DNA from: Tetranychus cinnabarinus
Taxonomy: Eukaryota > Arthropoda > Arachnida > Trombidiformes > Tetranychidae
Assembly (NCBI GenBank): GCA_022266195.1
Contig: WHVY01000002.1
Span: forward strand, 9,687,001-9,751,000
Direction: 5' to 3'
Length of the DNA stretch: 64,000 bases
Numbering within the stretch: position 1 is the stretch's first letter; each line of letters begins with the position of its first letter. Positions 25,482 through 37,400 of this stretch are shown piece by piece. The notes under the pieces are model-generated. The model did no database searches, had not been told where the DNA came from, and saw only the letters and a program-made list of their open reading frames with translations. Both the position numbers and the translations under genes were made by a program.

Positions 25482-25747
25482 TACCGTGTTTCCGCGCATT
25501 CTAGCACCGAGCTTGTTAATGAGTGAGTTCACTTTTAAGCTCTGTTGACACTCATAATTTAGCACTGTGGCTTAAAAATGAACTTAAAACTGGTTTTTAT
25601 TACATTGGATACATATCTTTTTGTTATCGATTCTTGCTTTTTTTAATCATTTTTAAGTCACAGAGCTAAATTATGAGTGTCAACATGACTTGAAAAGTGA
25701 AAATTTTCATTATTAAGCCCGGTGCTAGAATGCGCGGAAACACGGTA
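25482..25747. mobile_element. Palindromic MITE with TA target duplication (mariner-like ends)
   Basis: Two arms of roughly 105 bp (about 25484-25590 and 25640-25745) are imperfect inverted copies around a ~50-bp AT-rich centre. The termini are near-identical: CCGTGTTTCCGCGCATTCTA at the left, its complement at the right, flanked by TA on both sides (25482-25483 and 25746-25747). CC ends with a TA duplication are typical of Tc1/mariner-type non-autonomous elements. There is no coding capacity, and the whole element can fold into one hairpin. The high arm identity suggests fairly recent insertion or maintenance by conversion. Confidence 0.8.
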
Positions 25748-28408
25748 GTTTGATTGGTGCAAGTGTTACTCTAATGTTATTTAATATCTATTATTAACAA
25801 CAATAAACTGGACGGTCAGACTATTATTGTTGATTGTTGAAACAATGTTGATGATGAATTGAGGAAAGAAAGATTGATTGTAAATTGAAAAAACAACAAA
25901 AAATGTTGTCCCGAATCGTACATCATTAACTGATATTGCCTTTTTAATGATATCCAATTTGGTATGATTGTCAATGTAAAAATGAATGATGACTATGATT
26001 GGGATAATGATAATAATAATGATATCGATGATGATTATGGTGATGATTATGATGAAGTATCAATACAAACAACAGTTAGATGAAAATGGTTAAAAGAAGG
26101 TAAAAGTTGAAAATTGAATTCCTTTTCGAGTCAATCAACTATTATGTATTCATTGGGACTCATCGGGAGACTTTGAATTGTTTGGCCTGAAATGAAGGAT
26201 GAACAATAAGATGAGTGATGATGGAGACGAGGATGGGTCCAAATGGATAGCGACTAATTGATGACAATACATGATGTTTGACATTAAAACAACTTGTCAG
26301 TAAACGAGTAAACTGTTTGAGGGGAAAACTGTGTCTTTTTTTGTGTCTCAACATGATCGGTTGAGAAATGGGTTTAGGCTCGGTTGAAACGGTTTTTACT
26401 GGCCTTTGTTTATCACTGAGATGCTGAGGATGCCGAGTGGGATGATCATGAAAATGAGGCAAAAATGAATGGTGCAATGATTTTTTGGAAATGAATGTAA
26501 ATGCTTTGAAAAGACCTTGCAATGATCTAGTTCATCTTGATCTGTCTTTAATTCAATTAACTCAACGAGTCTCATTCATGGTTTAGGATGAGAAAAAGTC
26601 TGTTTGTCATCTTTGTCTTCATCCTCATCATCTTGTTTCTCAATCAAACAATCAGTCTTTTTGGTCAAATTGGTTCAAATTTTACAGATTGTAACTTTTG
26701 CTGTTGCTACTTTTTTTTAGCTTCATCAAGAGTAACACTTGTTTCCTGATTCAAGTGGCTAATATCATTATCAATGAATTAACATTCTTTTTAAATGAAC
26801 AATTTAATGAACATTTTCATGCTATTGAATAATGTTGAAACCGTGTTTTTATTTATTAACAAATGAAAGACAAAAAAAAAGTTATATCAATGAGTGAACA
26901 ATCAATGAGAAGAGATGCTAAAAAAATGATATCTTTTTGAATCTTTTCAGTTGCTCTTGTTGCTTGGTTTACCATTACTTGATGATGTTGCCCATTTGAC
27001 AATTGACAAACTATTCAATCCGGAAATCAGTGTTGTTGTACTGATAAGAAATGATGAAGACAACAATAAGATGGAGAGAGGAAGATGAATGAAGAAAAAT
27101 GGTTTCAATTGGAAACTTTCAATTGTAGATAAAAATAGGAAAGCATGGATTGAACCATGTTATGGTCTAGGAAAGATTGAAAACAAAACAAGACTCAACA
27201 GGCAAAAGGGCAACTATGAAAAGTCCATAGACAAAAGGTAAAAAAAGATGAGAAGATAAGGATGATGAGGAAGATGATGATGATGATGGTAGTGTGGTGG
27301 TGATGATGGTAATGATGATCGCGTCTCAAGAAATTCCAAGATGTTCACCTTTTTTCCTTTCTCTTTCACTTTTCCTTCTTTTCCTTTTTCTTCTTCTCCT
27401 TATCATCATGGTTTTCCTTGATAGCCCCTTGAGAGTCACTCCTACCTTGACTCTCTCTCTCTCTCTCTTTCTTGCTTTGGTAGCTGAAACCAGCACAACA
27501 GGTAAAGGTGTGGCCTGGTATTTGCTTATCGCTGGGGGAATCTGCAAGAACCGGTATTGAATCGCCTTGAAACACACAGTAAAGTAGCTTTACTTTGGTA
27601 ACGTTTTTACCCCGCATCTTCGCACCTCCCACTTGTTGCAACTCTCACATTATCTTCCCCTCTTCCTCTCTCTTCCTCTCTCTATCTGTCTTTCTTTCTC
27701 TGTCTGTCTATTTTTCACTTGAAAAGAAAGAGAGAGAAAGAGAGTGAAAGATCATTGGTATCAGTTTTGTTTCAACGCTCATGCTGGTGAGGAGTACGTT
27801 ATTGACTAAAGCTTAGGTAAACTTTCATTGGACTCAGTTTTTTTACAATTATTTCAAGTCACCATTTTGGGTGACCAGTTATTAGTTGATTGTCGTTTAT
27901 CAATTATTTTTGTGACAGTGATTCTGCCTTGAAAACGCTCATTTTTTACTAGATTTACTACATCATTAATGGTACACATTGAAAGACCCAAAGTTTTGTG
28001 ATTTCAATTCAACTCTCAATTTGGATACTTTGTTGTTGTTGTTTTTTTCTGGTTACCTCTAAACCTGTGATTCATTTGATTGTGTTGAGCTTTTCAACAT
28101 TTTATTCAATCAAATAACAAGTGCAAGTGTCTCCTTGTCTAACATCCTCTACTCAACAAGTGATTATGGTTTGATCATGATACTAATTGAAGACTCTCGG
28201 TGTAACTTGTGATTTCAATGTGCAAACAAAAGTTACTGCAATAGTGTATTCCTTTGTATAACCAAAATACATTTGTTTATGTGTTTTATGAATGTGAAAG
28301 GTGAAAACTACAAAACTGTTAAAAGTTAATCACAATCATATTCATCATCGCCATCCATTTTTTTACTACTTTTTACCCAAATAGTTAAAATCAATCTCTA
28401 AATTTATA
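25748..28408. other. Upstream region of the hemopexin-like gene
   Basis: This is non-coding. Trinucleotide runs of GAT/ATC type occur at 25990-26060 and 27260-27315. A minus-strand open frame at 26160-26522 has no recognisable content. The last kilobase before the ATG at 28409 includes the pyrimidine tracts described separately and probably holds the promoter and 5' UTR. Confidence 0.4.
27340..27750. repeat. Pyrimidine/purine strand-asymmetric tracts (CT)n and (GA)n
   Basis: Long C/T-only runs (27355-27410, 27440-27480 and 27640-27710, including CTCTCTCTCTCTC) are followed by a purine run GAAAAGAAAGAGAGAGAAAG near 27720-27750. They lie 0.7-1.1 kb upstream of the signal-peptide exon at 28409. 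Such tracts bind GAGA-type factors in arthropods and can form triplex DNA. Either role here is inference. Three overlapping open frames over this tract are low-complexity artefacts. Confidence 0.55.
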
Positions 28409-31400
28409 ATGTTTCATCTAATTATATTGTTATTAGCCTTTCCACTCTGGGCTACTTCAACTGTAAGTAATATCAAATGTGATTAAATTACCCTTACAAT
28501 GTTAATTATGAAATTAACTGCCTTTTTCTTGTGTTTATGTCTGGTTGCTGTATAACTTTATACTTGTTGAGCATTTGAGTTAACTTGCCCCAAACACAAG
28601 TGTTCATGGTTAACTTAATTGCTTGACTCTGTAACGGACTTTGCCTTTTAACCTGTAAACCATATCGCCTTCATTTCCGTTGAGCTCTTTCAGTCTGTTT
28701 ACCTTAACCAATTTAAATTTAACAACAACCGTCCAAACACTTTTTTTTCAAATTCATCTCGACTTTAGCTTGAATTGACTCTTGTCCGAAACCAATTTCA
28801 ACTTTGACTTGTTGCTTTGTTAGTTATAATGCATTTTAACACCCAATAGTTAACATTATAATCGCAATTTCCAATTACCATGATTAATTGATTGATTCAC
28901 CATTTAATCTAACCCAACTTAAAGCCATCGACTTCAACTTATCTGCTAGTAATTACCATTTGTAATTGATTGATTCCCCTTAATTCTGTGCGGTTGTCTT
29001 CTTGTGCCTTTTATTAGACGCTGTTTGCAACATTAGGAAATCCAATTTATATTGAATCCTCGTCATCTTCCACTTGACATTTAACTGTTGCTTGATTAAT
29101 AAGTCCTCAGCATTGTGAATTATTTTTTAAACTAATCAGTTTGTCCTCCTCTTGCATTGACTCGGCCTTTATCAATGTCTGTAACAATCAATAAACAGTT
29201 TGATTAGTTTGACTTTTCTGAGATAATGATTCAAATGTTTGTGATTGTGATTCAAATGATTGATCAGATGTGCGATAGATCCAAAAACCCGTTTCTGTTG
29301 GTCAGTGTATTTATCAGTGCTTTTGTCAAATCTATCAGCAACCTTGATCGGAATTCTTAGATTCTGGTTTCTCCACCCGAATAGCAACCCTATTAATAGA
29401 GGATGAGTCAACAGCTTTTGATAATTTCATCAGCACCTAGTAATAAGAATAAGAAAACATGATTAATAAACTTGTTGATTCTTAATAAAATTGAGTACAA
29501 ATGAAGTTTATCTTTGAAAATTCTAGCTATATACAGAACATGTTGCATTGAATTGCATATTGAACAGAAATGAGGTAATAAATAGCTTGATAAACTATAT
29601 TCCCTGTCAACAATCAAATTATCATTATGACGGATTAAACAATTTGTCAATTATGTTATTGTGTCTGTTTAACAAATAGAAAAAAAAGAGATTAATTACA
29701 ATCGTTAGTTATCACATTATTTAACCCCATTTTGATTCAGATACTTGTGATGATGAAAGAGAGTGCGAGATTTAGAATGGAAAATGTGACGATGATGAAT
29801 ACGTTGGTGTTGATTTGTTTACAAATTTTAAAAATTTTACGTTGATTGTTGGAACTGTAGTTGTTTTGTATTGAGCCGTTGAGAATAGTGGAAACAGTAA
29901 AAAGACCAGTAAAGACGCCCACCGAGAGGGAAAATGTGAAGAGATGGCGGAATAAGCTAAAAAAGCCAATTTTCAGTTAATGTATTACAATTGCAGATTC
30001 AATTGATTTAATAATAATCATATTTCAACTGTAATTGTTCACTTAAATTTCTGTTTAACCTCTCAACAATCATAACAAGAAGAGATGAATAAATAAATGT
30101 ATAAACAGTGCAACAGGTTACAGGAGAGTTTGTCCATTCAGTTCAATCACCTGACGTTGAGAGAGTCCCCTTAGGTTGAAATGGTAAAGCACAAAAATTG
30201 AATTAAATATACGGGTGTAAACCTGATTATTTCCAATTATCCTAATTGCTGGTTTACACTTTCAAGGTTCACAATATGTTTAATCACAGGGAAAATGGTT
30301 AAATGTCACTCAAGTAAAGTCGGTCTAGCTGTTTAAGTGTTAGTTACTCGAGACAAGATTCTAGGCATTCACATGCTTTAACTTAAAATTGGAAAGGATT
30401 GCCACCTTGCGGGTCACAGCTGATTTCCCAGTTTAAGCGGGACTCAATCAATTAATCATTTTCAATCGATAATTTAAGTGGACATTTTGTTTCTAATTAT
30501 TATTGAGTATTATACTTTCCGCACAATATTAGAACATGTAATTCAAGTGTTGCAGCAAATTAAGATTGATTCAATAGTCTTATATGTTACAATTGATTAA
30601 GGTTTGATCAAAGTGATTATCTGTGCCTCTTAACATTCACAAAACTGATTTATACACTCTTCAGTTTGTTTTATTTGGTTTATCATCATCATATCAGAAC
30701 TTGTAGTGAAATTAAAGGAGAAACTGATTAAACAATTTTATTATATTCTCATTATAATTGCAATGATGGATTGTAAACATTGTTCAATGAGTAATTTAAC
30801 ATCTTAATTTATCATAAAACCCATCTTTATTCAACTGTTCAACTGTTGAAGGAGATTTATGTTTCTGTTTTTAATGGTTACATATCTCTTGATCATTTAT
30901 TCAAATGATAAACTAATTATCTGTATAACTCAACTACAATGAAGATCCTTTATGCTTCCTTTCAAAATTCTTGCCATTTTTAACGCATTTCTTAATTTGA
31001 TTTTTGATTTCCGATGCTTAATTACTTAATGCCTTTGTAATATTTGAATAATGAAGAATGATTTACATTTATCTATTCTCTATACAGGAAACATCTATTA
31101 AAATTGAATGTGGTAATTCAATTGATGCTGCATTTTGGGCCCATGATTTCAAGCCCAGTCATGTTTATGTATTCAGTGGAAGTAAATATTATATCTGGAA
31201 TACACTTAATAATACAATAATAACTGAACATTTAACCAATCAAACATGGACAAATTTACCAGCAAGTGTAGATGCTGCCTGTTCATTTTACCATAATCGA
31301 AATTTAATCCACATTTTTCTCAAGGTAAGCCAAGTTTATTCAGATCTACTCCTAACCCAGTGATCCAACTCGACCAAACAGTGGAAAGGTAAACTTTTGA

Positions 31401-34400
31401 AACCATCCTCATCAGTATTGCCGTCGATGCTTGCTTGTGATTGAATGATCCATTAATGACTGTGTTGATGTATTTTAACCTAAAAATGGAGACATATTGC
31501 ATCAAATATCCAGTTACACAACGTAACAAAAACAAAAACAGAAAACAAACCTGCTAATTATAAATTCATCACGAGTAATCCTTATGCTAATTCAGCAATT
31601 GATAGTTAATTTGTCTGTTACCTGATATATACTATCAATAATATGCACTCTCTCAACATACCCATACAAAAAAAGTGTAAAAGTTAATGAGGCCGAATGG
31701 TTCCTAAATAACTTTATTATTGGCTTCTCAATGTTCAAATTGTTGTTAATAACAATACGATATTGTTGTTTGTCGTAACACCAAACACCAAAAATTAGTA
31801 CAATCAGATTGATAACTGAAAAAGAGTAAAAAGAAAACATTAGCAAAAGGAAATGAAAATGAGTTGAAAATGACATTTTTAAACAAAATTTTTATCTAAA
31901 GCAAAAGATGACAATTTTAAGCTAATCTTGACATATGATAGTGTTTGTTTTAAGTATTACAATCGTCTTAAAATCCTTGCTTTTAAATAATCACCTTGTT
32001 TTATGCAAACTAATATTCAAATCTAGTTAATCTTCTACTTGTAATCGGGTTAAAATCTTCTTACCTTTTTGTAGTTCCCTTGTAACCTTGTCTTAGCATC
32101 CATTTTATGTGTTTAAAAATGTAACCAGTTCCAGCCTTCTGCAACTAAACGATAAGTTGATATGGAAATCAATAAAAATAAAAACAGTAAATTAAAATCT
32201 TGATTAGAAATGGAACCAGAATTGGCATTTAAAGAAAAGCCGTTAAAACAATTGATAATTCAAAAATATCCAAAGTATTTAATGATACTTCCACTATCCA
32301 ATATCTTTTGATATCCATTGACCCATTCAGATACTGCGGATACTGGTACTGGATTTGTTCAAAGTATCATCTGTTGTCAACGGTTTGATAATTCACATTT
32401 GAATAAATTGTTCATCTTTACCTTTTTCAGTTTTACCTTTTTTCAAGGTAACACCCTGGTTTCTCTTTATATTTTTGTTATTTAGCCTCAACTTTAATCA
32501 ATTCTTGTACATGTATCAAATGACATAAAGTAACATCTTTTCAATTTACCCAGCTTACCATATCAATAAATATCCATTGTCTGGTATAAGCTAACAGCAG
32601 TATTACCATTATCGTCATCGTTAGCTACTTCCATAATCATTGTCATCATTTTGTTACCAGTTGAACCCACAAATCGTTCAAGATTAATTTTGCCTATTAT
32701 TCTGTGTTTATGTTCATGGGAATGAAAGTAAATTGGAAACAATATCGACAAAAAAGTAACAGGAAAACAAATGATTTCTCCAAGCGTGTTAGCCTCTTCT
32801 CACTGTCTTTATCTGTTTAATGCAATTGCCAAATGATTTTGACAATGTTTTTGTTGGTTTTTTTAAATCATTCAATATCATCGGAACATTTCATGTGCTG
32901 TTGATGATTTACCATCAACCATGACAGTAAATTTGATTCTTGGCAAATTATCACCATCTTAAGTGAATACATCTGATGCATGTGTTCAGGTGTAAGCAAG
33001 TGAAAACGATATGTGATACACATTGAAATTAAAGTGTCTCAACTTTTTGCTAGTATTGAATGATGGATTTATAGCAATATTTAGCAAACCCGATCAATCT
33101 AGTCACCTAAATATCGTATTTCAAAGTTGTGATTAAATTAACACTTAATGTGAAGATGAACTAGCCTTAATTGATAATTTTGTTTTACTTTTTCCTCATC
33201 ATTGAAACCAGATGATCCAAATTCATCGTTCTCATGCAATAGCATTGCAACAATTAACATTAAACTTTAATTGATATTGCCGATACTAAAATAGTAAGAT
33301 ATTTTTTCCGATTGAATCATGCAAAAATCTCATACAAGATTATTTTAAGCTCAGCTAATTTGTTGCTCCTGATTATTGACGCTTCTTGCTTTTGTTGAAT
33401 TCAATCACCAGAAAGAATTGACCTTAAACCATAACTTTAAGCCTTAAGTTTAAAGCCATGTAAGAAGATGACCAGAAATGATGGCACATTAATATTACCT
33501 TGCTGTGCATTGGTGAAGTTAACCAAGGATCGTATTTATTATTACTTGGTAATTCAAGTAACTACAGTTTTAACCACAACAAACCATTTGATTGGATAAC
33601 TAACTCAATGTTTCCTCTGCTGATGATCATTTGAATGGTGTGGATGAAGATGATAATAAATAAAATAACGATAGATCGGGTTTCAAGACCACCAGCTATT
33701 GATGAGACCTGAGGAGTAAACCTGATTTGAAGATGGTTTAATTGAGGCCAAGATCAAGCCAATATCAACCTTTTTTCAAGCCTGATTAACAATTACTATT
33801 ATCCTGAGCTGACCTTTTTAAACGAGTCCATATTGTTAAAACATGTTACCCGTAATTATTACAATCAAACCATGTGTTTAGCTGTCATTGAAAACCTTAA
33901 ACATCTCTATTTGGCTACATTCACCAACATCAGGATTATTATACTCTGGATGGTTAAAAATAACCAATGGTTTTAATAATTGATAGATTAATCTCCGTTT
34001 CTATTATTAAATGGTTAAATATTGAATTGTTCAATTTCATTTCGTTGGAAACGTTTCAAATTGTTGCCATTGATGTTGATCTGTTGAAAAAAAACCAAAA
34101 GCTTTTGCCTTTGCAAATCAAACCCAAGAACCTTGAAATTACTATGTTTTCATGTTGATTCATCAATCCTTTACCCAAAGATGTATGCTTTTGATGAACA
34201 AACATATAAATTCAATGACAAGTTCACAGTTTTAAACATCACAATTCAAACTAACCAAGGTTGAAGCCAAGCTTAAAACCCAAACCAAAAAGCTAACCAC
34301 AAATAAGTGTTAAACCCAAAGATTTGTTACCACCTGACCATCAACATTTGATTAACCCTCCTGATCTAGTATTAGCAGCATAGTTTCAATTAATTAACAG

Positions 34401-37400
34401 CAAAATGATTCATCTTATTAGCAATATCAAACAATCGAAACATTTTACAACAATTTTCAATATTTACTTATTCAACTTAAACTAACCAAAAAAAGGAAAA
34501 CTTAACCAGTTTTTTGTTGCTTTCAAAACACTCAACCCGAAATGACCTGAAATCCCAATTCAAATATCAACTGTTATGATTACCTTTTTTATTAATAGCT
34601 ATTAGTCTTATACAGTCAATCAGAGCACTTATAAATTATGATTAACTTAAATATATTTACATCACTCTATTGATGTTAAATAGTATTTAATAAAACTGTT
34701 AAATCACATAACAGCACATTTAATATGCACAGTAAACAAAAACTGAAACAAAATTCATTTTACCAAATAATTAAAGTTAATATCTATATAATAGAGTTTA
34801 AGTTATCACAATTACATTGTTATCTTGAGTTTTTTAGTCCCTCGTCGGAACTCTAATATGATTGGTCTTTCATTTGCTTCTTTTTGATTTCCATCATAAC
34901 CAAATTCATCAGACTCAGACTCAGACTTGTGGTGCTCTAAGCGATTACTACCGCATCTTTCAATTAAATTATATTTTTGTTTTAAATTAAGTTCTTCCTC
35001 TCGGTCATTCTCATAATCAAAATCCGTTTTCTCATAGAAATCTTGATGATCAACATCATTATTTTCAACTACATCAATTTTATCAACTTCACCAATTTCA
35101 TCAACTTCACCAATTTTATCAACTTCAGTTGAAACATTCATATTATTTTGCACACTTGAGGATAAAATATCATTTGATTTAGAGTCGATGTTGATCGGCT
35201 CGAGGCATCTTGAGACAGCAAGATGAGTTGTTTTTGAATCTCTTATATAATTGTTTACAGCTGTAGAAATATGACCTGTCCGAACAGATATCGTTCTCTG
35301 GCTAAAACCAGCTTCAAATAATGTGGTTGCAGCAGTCGCTCGTAATCCATGATTACTTATGTTTCTATCATCTTTTATTCCCGCTTCATTGAAGATCTTT
35401 TTCAGCATACCACCAATTGTATTGATACCAACAGCTTGAATCGAATATCTTGGTTCAATTTTACCAGTAATTGGTCGACGATAAAATGAACCAGAATCAA
35501 CAGGCAGCTTGGATAGATACAATTTAATTAACTTATAATATGAATTTGAAGCAATAGTATCATATTGTTTGATAGCTTCACTTCTTATCTTCGAGTGACT
35601 AACTGTTCCTTGAGCATTTTTTCTGACCATTGGCCAAAATTCAACAAAAGGCTTATTATCAGTGTCGACTTTGAATTGAAATTGTTCAATTTGTAAGTCT
35701 TTATGCTCAGATCTACCTCTTAAAGCAAGAATTTTACCGTTATAAAAAAATACAGCATTTAGCAAACCATGACTTGTCTCCATATTCAAAACCTTGCATT
35801 CCCAAAGCTTCTCTTCATCATTTATCTGAATGCAATCAGCTCTCTTGACCTGAAGACCAACACCAGCAGATTTTAACTTTTTCAATTTTGCATCAATTAC
35901 TGAGCAAACAGGAGAGTCTTTTGACAAAAAACTTGGCCCGTTATATCCTCTCGCTTTAATATAACGATACAAAGCTGCTGTTATACATTTGATGGAAGTA
36001 GGAGTGTATTCTTTGCCTTCTACATTTCTTATCTCTAATATGAATTTTGTCACCCAATCATTGATATCATCTTTGCTAACAAGAAGATCGAGGGAAGATG
36101 GTAATCCAGTTGATTCAACTGAATTGTTTGAAACTCGGTGTTGAGCCCAATCAGACCAAAGTTTAACCGCCCAATCTTCATGTCTTTTTGTGTTTTGAGG
36201 CTTAGCAGATTCCACAAATTCAACAATATCATTATCATTGAAAACATGATCAAATCTTGATTGGTTAGAGGACATTTGAAGAGCTCAGGAATACAGGTAG
36301 CTCAGGAATACAGGTAGCTCAGGAATACAGATAGCTCAGGAATACAGATAGCTCAGGAATACAGATAGCTCAGAATTACAGATAGCTCAGGAATACAGTT
36401 AACTCAAGAATACAGTTAACTCAAGAATACAGTTAACTCCTGAATCCAGATAGCTCAGGAATACAGGTAGCTCAGGAATACAGATAGCTCAGGAATACAG
36501 ATAGCTCAGGAATACAGATAGCTCAGGAATACAGATAGCTCAGGAATACAGAGACTGAGGAATACAGAGACTGAGGAATACAGAGACTGAGGAATACAGA
36601 GACTGAGGAATACAGAGACTGAGGAATACAGAGACTGAGGAATCAGAGACTGAGGAAAGCAAAGACTGAGGAATCAGAGACTGAGGAATCAGAGACTGAG
36701 GAATCAGAGACTGAGGAAAGCAAAGACTGAGGAATCAGAGACTGAGGAATCAGAGACTGAGCAATCAGAGACTGAGGAAAGCAGAGACTGAGGAATCAGA
36801 GACTGAGGAATCAGAGACTGAGGAATCAGAGACTGAGGAATCAGAGACTGAGGAATCAGAGACTGAGGAATCAGAGACTGAGGAATCAGAGACTGAGGAG
36901 TCAGAGACTCAGTAATGTAGAAACACAGTAATGTAGAAACACAAGAATACAGGTAACTCAGGAATTCAGAGACTGAGGAATACAGAGACTGAGGAATCAG
37001 AGACTGAGGAATCAGAGACTGAGGAAAGCAGAGACTGAGGAGTCAGAGACTCAGTAATGTAGAAACACAGTAATGTAGAAACACAGTAATGTTGAAGCTC
37101 AGAAATACAATAAAACACTTATAAATTACTAGCAACAGTAAGATTTAAATATAACTTAATGTAAGCGACAAAAATTTGAATCTAGTGAGCAAAAAAAATG
37201 TCAACGGTCACCCTGGATGAGGCAATGTGGCTCCTCTATCTTATCTTAATTTAACATTTGTCATTTAATTCAAGTCAGTGAGGGTAAATTGTTAAATTTA
37301 CAAAAAAGCGATAAGGTTTAGCCTTTGACGTGTCGTGACGTAAATTAGTTAACCAACTATCAACTCGAAGTTATCTGATTAACCAAACTCGGGCTCCGCC

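Noticed and set aside
26160..26522. 120-codon minus-strand open frame
   Set aside because: His/Pro/Ser-rich composition without domain, signal peptide or good start; isolated in intergenic DNA. I could not exclude an exon, but nothing supports it.
27294..27641. Three overlapping open frames on both strands
   Set aside because: They arise from the low-complexity CT/GA tract and are not gene-like.
36284..37110. CRISPR-like regular repeat array
   Set aside because: Units are directly adjacent with no unique spacers, and the genome is eukaryotic; it is a minisatellite.
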